Positions 20,579 through 30,442 are shown, numbered from the stretch's first letter. The stretch is 64,000 nucleotides of DNA from Cedecea neteri (GCF_000758325.1 NZ_CP009459.1:3348001-3412000); one strand, 5' to 3'. The notes: a model not told the origin generated them from the letters alone. A program made the numbers and translations.

Positions 20579-22720
20579 TCAGAAGTCCACGCTGGCGGAG
20601 AGATAAGCGGTGCGCGGTTCGCCTTCGATCACGCGCAGGTTACCGGCGCTGGATTCATAGTACTCGCGGTCAAACAGGTTTTTGACGTTCAGCTTCAGCT
20701 CGGTATTTTTGCCCAGCAACTTGCTGTCCCAGGCCACAAACGCATCCGCCACGGTGTAAGCCGGCATGGTGAAACTGTTTTCCGGGTCACCCGCGCGGCT
20801 GCCGACATAGCGTCCGCCGCCGCCCAGGCGTAATTCACCCGGCAGCCAGGAGAAACGCAGGGTGTGGCTGAGGTAAAGCCCGCCCATCGTCGTCGGGGCG
20901 TTCACCAGGCGGTTGCCGACGTTCACCGGATTGACGTTATCTTCCACGATCTCAGTTTTGTCATAGCTGTAGTTCGCCGTCAGGTTCCAGTCCTGGGCAA
21001 TGTCGCCGTTAAGCTCCAGTTCTGCGCCGGTAGAGCGCGCTTTCGGTATATTGCGGGTCACGCCGTTGATAAAGACCGACATGTCTTTTTCATCAATGCG
21101 GTAGAGCGCCAGGCTGCTGGTCAGGCGAGGGGCCATCTGCCATTTCGCGCCCACTTCCCAGGTGGTGCCTTTTTCCGTGGACGCGACGTTGCCGTTGTCG
21201 TCCGTTTGCGTGGAAGGAGTGAACGACTTGCTATAGCTGCCGTACAGGGAAACGTCAGGCACGATTTTGTACACCAGGCCCAGCTGCGGCAGGAAGGCGT
21301 TGCCTCTGTCTTCCAGCGTGGTTTGCGGATTTACCCAACCGGCGCTGGAGGTCTGCGTATAGCGCTGCAGGCGGCCACCCAGCACGGCAATCCACTGGTC
21401 AGTCAGATGAATGCTGTCTTTCGCAAACACGGAGCGGCTGTAGAGATTAGTGCGCAGGTTGCTGTTGGAATCGCTATAGGTGCTGCTGTTGGTGACCGGC
21501 GAGACGCCGTACACCGGGTTATACATATTGAAGGTTTTCGTCACCTTCCCACGGTACGAATACTTCTTGTAGGTTTCGTTTTGCTCGTAATCCGCGCCCA
21601 GCGTGATGTCGTGGGTCATGCCCAGCAGTTCAGGGCTGCCGCTGATGTCCCAGGACGCATAATCCGTCTGGTGGTTGAAGCCACGGTTAGCATCTGCACG
21701 ACGTGAAACCAGGCCGCTGTTAGGATCGACCGCCGTGGCGCGCACTTCGTTACTGTCGTAGCGGCGCTGCATCCAGGCGTAGTTCAGGTTCGTTTCCCAG
21801 GTGTCATCCAGCTTGTACGAGTAGTTGGTCGTCAGGCGTTTGTTTTTACCCCAGGCGTGGTTGGCGTAATCGTCAATGCGGCGGTTGTAAGGGATATCCA
21901 GCGGTTTGCCGTTGATAAACGCCGTGCCGCGGTCATACGGAATGTCGAACTTATATTCCACGTAGCTGATATTGAAAGAGGCTTTGTCGCCGTACCAGCT
22001 GAGCGACGGGGCAATCAGCGTGTGTTCGTCGGTGCCGAAATTACGCCAGTAATCTTCATGCTGGCGCTCGGCGACCAGGCGGAAGGCGAAGCCGTTGCCG
22101 AGCGGGCCGGTGACGTCAACCATGCCGGAGCCACCGCCGTTGCTGCTGCTGGTGCCGCTAACGTGGGTGTTCCAGGTATACTGCGGTTTCTTGCTGACGA
22201 GGTTAATCACGCCGCCGGGGTTCAGGATGCCGTAGAGCAGGGAGGCCGAGCCTTTCAGCACCTCAACATGGTCGATGCTGGAATCCATCGCCAGGCCCTG
22301 GTTGCTGCGCACCCCGTCAATAAACACGGAGCCGTCGCTGTTCGAGCCGAACCCGCGTTTGACAAACCCGTCCTCGATGCCGCCGAGAGTATTACTCTGC
22401 GTGACGCCGCTGACGAACTTCATCGCGTCATTGACCGAGGTCACCGCGTAGTCGTCAATCACCTGCGGCGTCACCACGCTAACGGACTGTGGGATTTCGC
22501 TACGCGGCGTTTTGCTGCGGGAGGCGATGGAGGAGTCATCCTGGGTATAGCTGGTTGGTGAGCCGTCCGGATTAGCGGTAGCGACCACGGTTAAGGTGTC
22601 TTCCTTCGGTTTGTCGGCGGCGAAAGCCGGAGCACCAACGATGAAGGTTGAAATGATTAATAATTTTGAATTAACAAGAGCCTGGCGAACAAAAGTGGAA
22701 CCAAAAGGAATGCGATTCAT
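20579..22720 (-). CDS. TonB-dependent siderophore receptor
   Basis: Outer-membrane receptor of 713 residues from the chosen ATG at 22720; the frame is open further upstream but the signal peptide starts here (MNRIPFG, cleavage near AFA-AD). A TonB-box-like EDTLTVVA follows the mature N-terminus. The plug domain (about 75-190) contains VNDAMKFVSGV, IDGVRS and LNPGGVINLVSKKP, typical of FhuA/FoxA-class receptors. The C-terminus ends with the beta-barrel signature LNVKNLFDREYYE and a terminal phenylalanine. The exact siderophore is not readable. A good Fur box lies 48 bp upstream of the ATG. Confidence 0.92.
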   Translation of the reverse strand: MNRIPFGSTFVRQALVNSKLLIISTFIVGAPAFAADKPKEDTLTVVATANPDGSPTSYTQDDSSIASRSKTPRSEIPQSVSVVTPQVIDDYAVTSVNDAMKFVSGVTQSNTLGGIEDGFVKRGFGSNSDGSVFIDGVRSNQGLAMDSSIDHVEVLKGSASLLYGILNPGGVINLVSKKPQYTWNTHVSGTSSSNGGGSGMVDVTGPLGNGFAFRLVAERQHEDYWRNFGTDEHTLIAPSLSWYGDKASFNISYVEYKFDIPYDRGTAFINGKPLDIPYNRRIDDYANHAWGKNKRLTTNYSYKLDDTWETNLNYAWMQRRYDSNEVRATAVDPNSGLVSRRADANRGFNHQTDYASWDISGSPELLGMTHDITLGADYEQNETYKKYSYRGKVTKTFNMYNPVYGVSPVTNSSTYSDSNSNLRTNLYSRSVFAKDSIHLTDQWIAVLGGRLQRYTQTSSAGWVNPQTTLEDRGNAFLPQLGLVYKIVPDVSLYGSYSKSFTPSTQTDDNGNVASTEKGTTWEVGAKWQMAPRLTSSLALYRIDEKDMSVFINGVTRNIPKARSTGAELELNGDIAQDWNLTANYSYDKTEIVEDNVNPVNVGNRLVNAPTTMGGLYLSHTLRFSWLPGELRLGGGGRYVGSRAGDPENSFTMPAYTVADAFVAWDSKLLGKNTELKLNVKNLFDREYYESSAGNLRVIEGEPRTAYLSASVDF

Positions 22721-22767
22721 GATGTTGTTTATCTGAACTGAAACGATTTTATAATGGGAATTGAGAT

Positions 22768-22786
22768 GATAATAACAATAATTAGC
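22768..22786. promoter_or_regulatory. Fur box before the TonB-dependent receptor
   Basis: The 19 bases starting GATAATAACAATAATTAG match 15 of 19 positions of the Fur consensus. The site is 48-66 bp upstream of the receptor ATG, so iron repression of receptor and binding protein is expected. Confidence 0.7.
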
Positions 22787-22863
22787 ATTTACAATATTAA
22801 CTCTGCTTACATAATTACTGGTTTTATATCCAAAATCCTGAGAATTTAGCGGGGAATTAGCAG

Positions 22864-22897
22864 AAAAAATGAAGAATGCGGGGCGAATACCCCGCAT
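22864..22897 (-). terminator. Terminator after tyrP
   Basis: ATGCGGGG (22876-22883) pairs with CCCCGCAT (22890-22897) over a 6-base loop; on the minus strand TTCTTCATTTTTT follows. It lies just past the tyrP stop and insulates the receptor gene. Confidence 0.8.
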
Positions 22898-22911
22898 GAA
22901 GATGAAGAACG

Positions 22912-24123
22912 TTAACCGACTTCCGGCAGCAGGCCGACGGTAATCAAGAACTGAATCACAATCACGGCGATCCCGCAGGCAAAGACCAATGCCAGCAGCG
23001 GTTTACCGCCCGCCACGCGCCATGTCGCCTCCGTATGCTGTTTACGGCTTTGCCACACCAGCATCGACGGCACCAGCAGGGCAAGTACCGCCAGCGCAAC
23101 GCCTGCATAGCCCAGCGCCATCACGAATCCCTGCGGGTAGAACAGCGCAAAAACCAGCGGCGGCAGGAAGGTCATCAGCCCGGTTTGCAGGCGACCAGAA
23201 GCTTTCCGGTTGCGGGCAAAGAGATCGCTCAGGTAGTCGAATAAGCCGAGGGAAACCCCGAGGAACGAGGTTGCCAGCGCGAAGTCGGCGAACAGATGAA
23301 TCGCCAGCTCAACGTGAGGGGTGGCCACCACCTGACGAACAACCTGCAGGAAGCCGTTCAGACCGGAATGTTCCGCCATCAGCCCAGTGAAAGTAGGTGA
23401 GTCAATGGCGCCCAGGGTGGCGAGCTGCCAGAAGATATAGGCCACCAGTGGAATGGCGCTGCCGACGATAAATACCCAGCGCAGCTTGCGAATATTGCCG
23501 TTCATGTAGCTGACAATGCTCGGCACGCTGCCGTGGAAACCAAACGAGGTAAAGATGACCGGGATGGCGGAAAGCGCCAGGCCTTTCTCAATCGGCAGCG
23601 TAAGCAGGTTGGTGTGGTGGATATGCGGCATCATCAGAGCGAGCATCACCACCAGCAGGATGATTTTGGCGCTGAACAGTACGCGGTTAAACATATCGAC
23701 CATATGGGTGCCGATACAGACAATCCCGCCCGCTACTACGGTAAAGAGCAGTACGCCGGAGGTGGCAGAGATCGAGGTGGACAGCCACTGGCTGAGGCTT
23801 GCCGCCAGCAGTTCTCCCGCGCCGCTGATGTAGGCCGCCGTCAGGGCATACATCAGAAACAGCATACTGAACCCCGTTAGCCACTGGCCGGGGCGGCCAA
23901 GGTAGCGCCGGGCGAGGGTGCCAAGGCCGGTGTCCGCCGAAACGTGCTGATACACCTCAACCAGCAGCAGCGCGGTGTAGCACATTAATGCCCAAAGGCC
24001 GATCAACATCAACAACGTGACGCTAAACCCTACGCCAGCAGACGCCAGCGGCATCGCCAGCATTCCTGCGCCAATTGTGGTTCCCGCCACGATAAAAACA
24101 CTGCCAAGAGTCCTGTTCTTCAC
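22912..24123 (-). CDS. tyrP: Tyrosine-specific proton symporter TyrP
   Basis: Inner-membrane tyrosine transporter of the hydroxy/aromatic amino acid permease family. The 403-residue length equals E. coli TyrP, and the sequence is nearly collinear with it from [20 protein letters not shown] to the C-terminal LLPEVG. About 11 membrane segments are visible. It is a single gene placed inside the iron locus with its own terminator. I found no convincing TyrR box in 24124-24369, but that region also serves the divergent binding protein. Confidence 0.95.
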   Translation of the reverse strand: MKNRTLGSVFIVAGTTIGAGMLAMPLASAGVGFSVTLLMLIGLWALMCYTALLLVEVYQHVSADTGLGTLARRYLGRPGQWLTGFSMLFLMYALTAAYISGAGELLAASLSQWLSTSISATSGVLLFTVVAGGIVCIGTHMVDMFNRVLFSAKIILLVVMLALMMPHIHHTNLLTLPIEKGLALSAIPVIFTSFGFHGSVPSIVSYMNGNIRKLRWVFIVGSAIPLVAYIFWQLATLGAIDSPTFTGLMAEHSGLNGFLQVVRQVVATPHVELAIHLFADFALATSFLGVSLGLFDYLSDLFARNRKASGRLQTGLMTFLPPLVFALFYPQGFVMALGYAGVALAVLALLVPSMLVWQSRKQHTEATWRVAGGKPLLALVFACGIAVIVIQFLITVGLLPEVG

Positions 24124-24324
24124 GCTTTCCTCTGATTTTACGAAGAGCTGTATGTCATTATGCCGCGCAGGGTAAGGGAAAAGCGTGGGTGCGTCAAATG
24201 AGGGTTACGGGTGGTGTATTGATATGTTTACGATTTTGTTTAAGTTTGTGTGACGTTGTCACGTAATAAAATTAAACCAATCAGTGCTTGCCATGTCGTG
24301 GGAAATTAAGGCTTTATTAATATA

Positions 24325-24343
24325 AATAGTAATAATAACTAAT
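24325..24343. promoter_or_regulatory. Weak Fur-like site before the second binding protein
   Basis: AATAGTAATAATAACTAAT matches about 12 of 19 Fur consensus positions and lies 27-45 bp before the gene start. AT-rich DNA can give such matches by chance; the iron context is the main support. Confidence 0.35.
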
Positions 24344-24369
24344 CTCTTTCTCATGGAGAGCATCAATCA

Positions 24370-25479
24370 ATGAAAGCAAATTTGGTCCTGACAGGGTTAC
24401 TGCTCGCTTCGGCGGGCTGCGGCGCCACCACTTATCCCATCACGGTTACCGATATGGATAACCAGCGTATTACCATCCAGAAAGAACCTCAGCATGTGAT
24501 CCTGCAGGACGGGCGCGACATTTTGTCTCTGGCCCTGCTTGACCGTGAAGATCCGTTCAAACGCGTTGTGGCCTGGAATAACCTGCCGAAAAAACAGGAC
24601 ACCCAAACCTGGGATGTGCTGAAGCGCAAATGGCCTGAGGCCACCAAAATTATTGATATGGGCTTTAGCGATCAGGGCGAGGTAAACCTTGAGAGCGTGC
24701 TGGCGCAGCAGCCGGATATCATGATTGCGCAACTGCGTGCCAAGCCTGCGCTGGAGCAAACCGGCGTTATTAAGTCACTTAAAAAGCTCAATATCCCGGT
24801 CGTATTTGTTGACTATGAACTGCACCCGGTAGAGAACACTGCCAACAGCGTGAAGCTGCTGGGCACCGTGCTTAATCAGGAACAACGCGCCAAAGAATAC
24901 ACTGACTATTACCAACAGCACCTGGCCCGCATTAAGCAAGTTGCTGACGGGGTGAAAAACAAGCCTACGGTGTTTATTGAGCCGATCGCCGGTAACACCG
25001 AGAACTGCTGCTTTACTCACGGGCATAACGGCTGGGGCGCACTGGTGGAAGCGGTAGGCGGCAAGAACATCGGTTCTAAGCTGTTGCCTGGCAGTGCCGG
25101 GTTTGTGTCTATGGAGCAGATCATTGCCATGAAACCAGACGTCTATATCATGTCCGGCTCTAAGCGCCCGAACCCGAGCGTATTGCCGTTTGGCTATGGT
25201 GGCACGCCGCAGGAAGTGAACGCGACCTTCAGTAAACTGCTGGCTCGCAACACGTTCCAGAACATCGAGCCGGTAAAAGAAGGCAAGGTGTATGGCGTGT
25301 ATCACCACTTCTATAATCACCCGTACAACATCATCGGGATGGAAATTTTAGCCAAAGACCTGTACCCGCAAAAACTGCAGGATCTTGACCCAACGGCGGA
25401 CTATCACCAGATAATCACGCAGTTCACGCAGATCCCTGACGATCCTATTCTGCTGAGCTACGCCTACAAAAAGCCGTGA
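24370..25479 (+). CDS. Periplasmic iron-siderophore-type substrate-binding protein (paralogue 2)
   Basis: A 369-residue exported binding protein paralogous to the one at 19480: same length, same lobe landmarks (VILQDGRDILSLAL, AQQPDIMIAQL, AMKPDVYIMSGS, GVYHHFYNHPYN) and the same adjacent cysteines (213-214, TENCCFTHG). The N-terminus is a signal peptide; Cys17 in ASAGCGA could be lipidated but the lipobox is poor, so soluble export is equally likely. It is divergent from tyrP and monocistronic, ending at a strong hairpin. A metal-chelate ligand is inferred from family and neighbours. Confidence 0.85.
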   Translation: MKANLVLTGLLLASAGCGATTYPITVTDMDNQRITIQKEPQHVILQDGRDILSLALLDREDPFKRVVAWNNLPKKQDTQTWDVLKRKWPEATKIIDMGFSDQGEVNLESVLAQQPDIMIAQLRAKPALEQTGVIKSLKKLNIPVVFVDYELHPVENTANSVKLLGTVLNQEQRAKEYTDYYQQHLARIKQVADGVKNKPTVFIEPIAGNTENCCFTHGHNGWGALVEAVGGKNIGSKLLPGSAGFVSMEQIIAMKPDVYIMSGSKRPNPSVLPFGYGGTPQEVNATFSKLLARNTFQNIEPVKEGKVYGVYHHFYNHPYNIIGMEILAKDLYPQKLQDLDPTADYHQIITQFTQIPDDPILLSYAYKKP

Positions 25480-25502
25480 TTTAAAGAACACTGCAATAAC
25501 TA

Positions 25503-25526
25503 AACCCGCCAAATGGCGGGTTTTAC
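25503..25526. terminator. Bidirectional terminator
   Basis: AACCCGCC (25503-25510) pairs with GGCGGGTT (25515-25522) over AAAT, followed by TTT on the + strand and by A/T-rich sequence on the other. It lies between two convergent genes. Confidence 0.8.
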
Positions 25527-25530
25527 TTTA

Positions 25531-26508
25531 TCAGTCTCGGAAAACGCCGATGCCCGCGCCTTTCATTTGCAGTAGCGCCTCGGCCATGTCCAGCAGCGTC
25601 TCGGCGGCAAGCAGGCCATCTTTTTCACTTTTCAGCATCGCTTTAATCACCGTCAGTACGCCAAAGGCGGTCATATGCGCCTGTCCGCGTGGGTCAGAGG
25701 CAATCACGCGCTTACTGACATGCTCACCAGCGCAATCCGTGCCGATAATATCAACGTACAGATCAATAGACGGCTTGCCGCACTGGTGCATACCCATTGA
25801 AGTGCCCGCCGCGATATCCAGCCTGACAGAACTCGCGTGAGTCATGGCCGCCACCGCAGTAACATCCAGAATGCTGAACGGCACACCCTGAATCACTTCG
25901 CCATTCTGGAGAGTGATATCCCGGGGAATGGATGAATATGTCCAGCTGCCTGAATCCCGAATCAGCGCGGGAGCTAGCTCGTTGCCTAATTCACTGCTGG
26001 AAAGTTCTCCCAGGGGATCGGCTGGGTCATGAAGGGCGGAAAGCTGCACGCTATCAATCACGCTAAAATCAGCGGCAAGCAGGCTCACCAACGGTAAAAA
26101 CAGGCCCGCCTCGTAATAGCCCAGCGGCACAACGGGCTGAGTTGGCTGATAGCGCTGAGTTAAATTCAGCAGCGGCAAAATAGCGTCACCCGTTGCCTGG
26201 GTAATATTGATGAAAGCGATATTATTTTTGATAGCAAACTCCGCCAGCAGGTTCTTAGGATCTGGCACGGCGGCAATAATCAGCTGCGCGGTAGCGGCCT
26301 GCTCAGGTACCTCCGTTCCAGTAAGATCAATACACGCCAGGCTCGCTAATCCCTGTTGCTCGATAAGCTTCGCGCCTTTGGCCGGATTGCGCCCGGCAAT
26401 CACCAGTTCAACGGCAGGAAAATGCTCACGAATCTGGCCGGCGATAGCTGACCCAATCATGCCGTAGCCACCGGCGATAAAGACTTTTTCTAACTTAATG
26501 TTTTTCAT
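25531..26508 (-). CDS. Saccharopine-dehydrogenase-like NAD(P)-binding protein
   Basis: A 325-residue protein with an N-terminal Rossmann fold. The nucleotide motif AGGYGMIGSAIA is near residues 12-23, followed by VIAGRNPAKGAKL, the arrangement of saccharopine dehydrogenase/homospermidine synthase N-terminal domains. The remainder has no motif that fixes a substrate. It is divergent from a LysR gene that carries a frameshift, so its usual regulator may be inactive here. Annotated by fold only. Confidence 0.7.
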   Translation of the reverse strand: MKNIKLEKVFIAGGYGMIGSAIAGQIREHFPAVELVIAGRNPAKGAKLIEQQGLASLACIDLTGTEVPEQAATAQLIIAAVPDPKNLLAEFAIKNNIAFINITQATGDAILPLLNLTQRYQPTQPVVPLGYYEAGLFLPLVSLLAADFSVIDSVQLSALHDPADPLGELSSSELGNELAPALIRDSGSWTYSSIPRDITLQNGEVIQGVPFSILDVTAVAAMTHASSVRLDIAAGTSMGMHQCGKPSIDLYVDIIGTDCAGEHVSKRVIASDPRGQAHMTAFGVLTVIKAMLKSEKDGLLAAETLLDMAEALLQMKGAGIGVFRD

Positions 26509-26617
26509 CTTAAAACCTCGTCATCGGGGATAAATAATGCGATGGCGAGACTTTATCTCGCGTCTGGTGTGTAATAAATATCATGAATTTTCTTGGGGAA
26601 GTGAGGAATATTCACTA

Positions 26618-27506
26618 ATGAGCATCAAGCTGGTGGATTTCAGCTATTTCGTGATCGTGGCGAAGTACCGCAGTTTTCGTAAGGCGGCGGAAGAGGTCGG
26701 GTTAACGCCCTCGGCCGTTAGCCATTCCATTCGCCAACTGGAGGAGCGGCTTAAAGTCAGGCTGTTCAACCGGACGACGCGCAGCGTGTCGCTCACCGAG
26801 GCGGGAAGAAAACTGTATGAGAAGGTTGCTCCGGCTTTTGACGACATCAGCCTCACGCTCGACGAAACTCAACCTTTATCGCGATACGCCGATGGGTATT
26901 ATTCGGCTCAATGTTGTGCGCCAGGGCGGCAGGCTTCAGCTTGCGCCGCTGATTGCCGACTTTACCCGTCAGTACCCCGACATTCAGGTTGAGGTACAAA
27001 TGGATGACCGGTTGGTCGATATCGTTAAGGCGCAGCTTGATGCTGGCGTGAGGCTAAACCGGGTCATTGAGAAAGACATGAAGGCGATCCCTTTAGGCCC
27101 GCCGGTACGCTATGCGGTTGTCGCCACGCCAGCGTATTTTGCTCGTCATGGGAGCCCGACTGAGCCACAAGCGTTAACTGAACACCAATGCGTTCAGTTC
27201 CGTTACCCCAGCGGGAAAGCTTTTGGCTGGTATTTTGAACGGGCTGAGCAGCGTGAAGAAGTTATCGTCAATGGACCGGTGGTGGTGGACGACCTGGATA
27301 TTGCTCTCGACATGGCGCTTAACGACGTGGGGCTGGCCTACGTGCTGCAGGAGATGGCCGAGCCGTATCTTAAAAGCAGGAAGTTGATTTCCGTCCTGGA
27401 AGACTGGCTGCCGGAGCTGCCAGGTTTTCACCTCTATTTCCCGAATCGTAAGCATCCATCCGCGGCTTTCCGCGCTTTTCTGGACTTTCTTAAGGCGCGA
27501 AACTGA
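26618..27506 (+). pseudogene. LysR-family regulator with a +1 frameshift
   Basis: The N-terminal helix-turn-helix (SFRKAAEEVGLTPSAVSHSI) is in one frame and the effector domain (from NLYRDTPMGIIRLNVVRQGG to the end) in the next. The frames join cleanly if one A is removed from GACGAAACTC at 26861-26870, giving LTLDELNLYRDTPMG. As written, translation from 26618 ends at 26992 after about 124 residues, leaving only the DNA-binding part. The restored protein would be about 295 residues, normal for LysR. It is divergent from the saccharopine-dehydrogenase-like gene. Either a true pseudogene or a homopolymer sequencing error. Confidence 0.85.
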
Positions 27507-27513
27507 AAATAAA

Positions 27514-27537
27514 AAACCCGCCGAAAGGCGGGTTTGA
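27514..27537. terminator. Bidirectional terminator between the LysR gene and maeA
   Basis: AAACCCGCC (27514-27522) pairs with GGCGGGTTT (27527-27535) around a GAAA tetraloop, preceded by A's and followed by T's, so it works on both strands. Confidence 0.85.
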
Positions 27538-27558
27538 ACACGTATAACGAGGGCTTCG

Positions 27559-29256
27559 TTAGATGGAAGTCCGGCGGTAGTCGCGGTATTCCGGCAGCCA
27601 GAAGTTGTCGTCGATGGCCTGCTTCAGGGCTTCAGCGGAGGTGACCACCGCCACGCCTTGCTGTTGGGCGATTTTCGCTACGGCAAAGGCGATAGCGCGG
27701 GACACTTTCTGAATGTCCTTCAGTTCTGGCAGCACCATGCCTTCACCGTCGTTCAGCAACGGCGAGTGCTGTGCCAGCGACTCGCTCGCCGCCATCAGCA
27801 TCTCATCGGTAATGCGCGACGCGCCGGAGGCAATCACCCCGAGGCCAATGCCTGGGAAGATATAGGCGTTGTTGCACTGAGCGATAGGGTACGTTTTATC
27901 TTTCCAGGTCACCGGATCGAACGGGCTGCCGGTGGCTACCAGCGCGGCACCATCGGTCCAGGTGATGATGTCCTGCGGCGTCGCTTCCACGCGGGAAGTC
28001 GGGTTAGACAGCGGCATCACGATCGGACGCGCACAGTGCTTGTGCATTTCACGAATGATCTCTTCGGTGAACAGGCCAGTCTGACCAGACACGCCGATAA
28101 GAATATTTGGCTTCGCGTTGCGTACCACATCCAGCAGGGAAATCGCTTCGTTTTCCAGATCCCACTCAGACAGGCTTTCGCGGCTTTGCACCAGTTTGGT
28201 CTGGAAGGAGAGCAGGTTAGGCATGTTGTCGGTGAGCAGGCCAAAACGGTCAACCATGAACACGTTGCCACGGGCGGCTTCTTCACTCAGCCCTTCGCGC
28301 TGCATCTGGGCAATGATTTGCTCGGCGATGCCGCAGCCCGCGGATCCAGCGCCCAGGAAGACGATTTTCTGCTGGTTGAGCTGGCTGCCTGCCGCGCGGC
28401 TGGCGGCGATCAGCGTCCCAACGGTCACGGCGGCGGTACCCTGAATGTCATCGTTAAACGAGCAGATCTCGTCGCGGTAACGGGTCAGCAGCGGCATGGC
28501 GTTTTTCTGCGCAAAGTCTTCGAACTGCAGCAGTACGTCCGGCCAGCGGTGGCGAACAGCCTGAATGAACTCATCCACGAACTCGTAGTAGTCGTCACCG
28601 GTAATACGCGGATGGCGAGAGCCCATATACAGCGGGTCGTTCAGCAGCTGCTGGTTGTTGGTGCCGACGTCCAGCACCACCGGCAGGGTGTAAGCCGGGC
28701 TGATGCCGCCACAGGCGGTGTACAGCGACAGCTTACCGATAGGAATGCCCATCCCGCCGATGCCCTGGTCGCCCAGGCCGAGAATACGTTCGCCGTCGGT
28801 CACCACGATCACTTTGATGTTGTGGTTCGGCACGTTCTGCAGAATATCGTCCATGTGGTGACGATTTTCGTAGTTGATGAACACCCCGCGAGAGCGGCGA
28901 TAGATTTCTGAGAAGCGTTCACAGGCGGCCCCCACGGTTGGGGTGTAAATCACCGGCATCATCTCTTCCAGATGATTTTCAACCAGGCGGTAGAACAGCG
29001 TTTCGTTGGTATCCTGGATGTTGCGCAGGTAGATGTGCTTATCGATTTCGGTTTTAAAGCCCTGGTACTGAATCCAGGCGCGTTCCGCCTGCTCTTCGAT
29101 GGTTTCAACCACTTCCGGCAGCAGGCCGAGCAGGTTGAAATTGCGGCGCTCTTCGATGCTGAAAGCGCTGCCTTTATTTAACAGGGGGAATTCAAGTAAA
29201 ACGGGTCCGGCGTAAGGGATGTAAAGCGAGCGATGTTTTTTTGGTTTGATGTCCAT
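27559..29256 (-). CDS. maeA: NAD-dependent malic enzyme MaeA
   Basis: Oxidatively decarboxylates malate to pyruvate and CO2 with NAD+, linking the TCA cycle to gluconeogenesis. From the ATG at 29256 the protein is 565 residues, the same as E. coli MaeA (SfcA), and collinear with it through [19 protein letters not shown] to the C-terminal YRDYRRTSI. The malic-enzyme signature is in [15 protein letters not shown], with the NAD fold at [14 protein letters not shown]. The frame continues to 29301, but AAGAG spacing favours 29256. It is divergent from scrK with an intergenic region containing the scrK operator. Confidence 0.96.
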   Translation of the reverse strand: MDIKPKKHRSLYIPYAGPVLLEFPLLNKGSAFSIEERRNFNLLGLLPEVVETIEEQAERAWIQYQGFKTEIDKHIYLRNIQDTNETLFYRLVENHLEEMMPVIYTPTVGAACERFSEIYRRSRGVFINYENRHHMDDILQNVPNHNIKVIVVTDGERILGLGDQGIGGMGIPIGKLSLYTACGGISPAYTLPVVLDVGTNNQQLLNDPLYMGSRHPRITGDDYYEFVDEFIQAVRHRWPDVLLQFEDFAQKNAMPLLTRYRDEICSFNDDIQGTAAVTVGTLIAASRAAGSQLNQQKIVFLGAGSAGCGIAEQIIAQMQREGLSEEAARGNVFMVDRFGLLTDNMPNLLSFQTKLVQSRESLSEWDLENEAISLLDVVRNAKPNILIGVSGQTGLFTEEIIREMHKHCARPIVMPLSNPTSRVEATPQDIITWTDGAALVATGSPFDPVTWKDKTYPIAQCNNAYIFPGIGLGVIASGASRITDEMLMAASESLAQHSPLLNDGEGMVLPELKDIQKVSRAIAFAVAKIAQQQGVAVVTSAEALKQAIDDNFWLPEYRDYRRTSI

Positions 29257-29434
29257 GTGCATACTCTTTTTTCGACGTAACGTCTTGCCAGTAAGGCTCA
29301 TTCGGTAAGTTTTCGCGCGATATTATGGCACAGCGATTTGGCATCTGACACAGCCAGGCCAAGAACTTTGGTTACACAAGTCCTCAAATCAGCAGGAATT
29401 TTGTTTCAGCGCGTTCCGTGAGTGTGTTTAAATA

Positions 29435-29450
29435 GCTAAATCAGTTTAGC
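29435..29450. promoter_or_regulatory. ScrR operator before scrK
   Basis: GCTAAATCAGTTTAGC is a perfect 6-bp inverted repeat (GCTAAA/TTTAGC) with a 4-base centre, 27 bp before scrK. Two near-identical copies precede scrY, and the arrangement follows known enteric scr regulons. Confidence 0.85.
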
Positions 29451-29477
29451 AATATTTAGCTTAAGAATGGAGACACC

Positions 29478-30401
29478 ATGAACGTACAAGTTTGGGTCCT
29501 GGGCGATGCCGTCGTCGATCTGCTTCCGGACGGCAATGGTCGGTTACTGCAATGCCCTGGCGGGGCACCGGCCAATGTTGCCGTCGGGATTGCCCGTCTT
29601 GGCGGCAGCAGCGGATTCATTGGCCGCGTGGGGGACGACCCGTTTGGGCGCTTTATGCGACAAACGCTGCATCAAGAAAAGGTGAACATTGATTTTATGC
29701 GTCTGGATGCCGACCAGAGAACTTCGACAGTGGTGGTAGACCTGGACGAACACGGCGAACGCACATTCACCTTTATGGTTCGCCCCAGTGCAGATTTATT
29801 TCTGCAATACGATGATATTCCCTCCTTCAACCACAATCAGTGGCTGCATGTCTGCTCGATAGCCTTAAGCGCGGAGCCCAGCCGGAGCACCACGTTTTCC
29901 GCCATGGAGCAGATAAAAAAAGCCGGCGGCCAGGTCAGCTTTGACCCTAATATCCGCCACGACCTTTGGCATGACGTCGCAGAGCTGCAGGCTTGCCTGA
30001 CGAGGGCGCTTCTGCTGGCTGATGTCGTCAAACTTTCCGTCGAAGAGCTGATTTTTATCAGCGGAAAAACCCATCTCCACGAGGGCATTAAAAAGCTGGT
30101 CAGCCGCTTTGATATGCGACTTTTGCTGGTCACTCAGGGCAAGGAAGGGGTACTGGTGTATTACCACGGCCAGATCTACCACTTTGATGCCAGGCCGGTG
30201 GTCTGCGTGGATACCACCGGGGCAGGCGATGCTTTTGTTGCCGGACTGCTCAGTGGCCTTGCTACCCAGGGTTTACCCGACAGCGAAGAAGAACTGGCCG
30301 GGATTGTTGCGCAGGCACAGCTTTGCGGGGCACTGGCCACGACGGCTAAAGGCGCGATGACCGCGCTACCTCACCGGGAAGAGGTCGAGCAATCGCTGTA
30401 G
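29478..30401 (+). CDS. scrK: Fructokinase ScrK
   Basis: Phosphorylates the fructose released by ScrB from sucrose-6-phosphate, giving fructose-6-phosphate for glycolysis. The 307-residue PfkB-family kinase has the N-terminal GGAPANVAVGIARLGG glycine motif and the C-terminal signature DTTGAGDAFVAGLL with the catalytic aspartate. First gene of scrKYABR, in the order known from enteric plasmid pUR400. It has its own operator, and a second promoter with two operators starts scrY. Confidence 0.95.
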   Translation: MNVQVWVLGDAVVDLLPDGNGRLLQCPGGAPANVAVGIARLGGSSGFIGRVGDDPFGRFMRQTLHQEKVNIDFMRLDADQRTSTVVVDLDEHGERTFTFMVRPSADLFLQYDDIPSFNHNQWLHVCSIALSAEPSRSTTFSAMEQIKKAGGQVSFDPNIRHDLWHDVAELQACLTRALLLADVVKLSVEELIFISGKTHLHEGIKKLVSRFDMRLLLVTQGKEGVLVYYHGQIYHFDARPVVCVDTTGAGDAFVAGLLSGLATQGLPDSEEELAGIVAQAQLCGALATTAKGAMTALPHREEVEQSL

Positions 30402-30423
30402 AACGGTAAAAATATATTCTGAT

Positions 30424-30439
30424 TGTCGTGCCTGTCACA
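30424..30439. promoter_or_regulatory. CRP-like site before scrY
   Basis: TGTCG-N6-TCACA matches eight of ten conserved CRP positions and lies just upstream of the first scrY operator. Catabolite control of sucrose use is expected. Confidence 0.45.
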
Positions 30440-30442
30440 TTT

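Noticed and set aside
20864-22561. Two long + strand frames opposite the TonB-dependent receptor
   Set aside because: Both are antisense shadows of the receptor coding sequence.
24200-24265. Possible TyrR box and the small palindrome GTGAC-GTT-GTCAC (24250-24262) before tyrP
   Set aside because: No TGTAAA-N6-TTTACA match was found, and the short palindrome fits no regulator I can name; left unannotated.
25503-27535. The similar CCCGCC/GGCGGG hairpins as REP elements
   Set aside because: Each sits exactly at a gene end with a T-run and small loop, so they are ordinary terminators; no repeated flanking sequence is shared.
27658-28911. A 417-codon open frame on the + strand opposite maeA
   Set aside because: It mirrors a highly conserved malic enzyme and its translation has low complexity rich in His, Arg and Gln, as antisense frames do.
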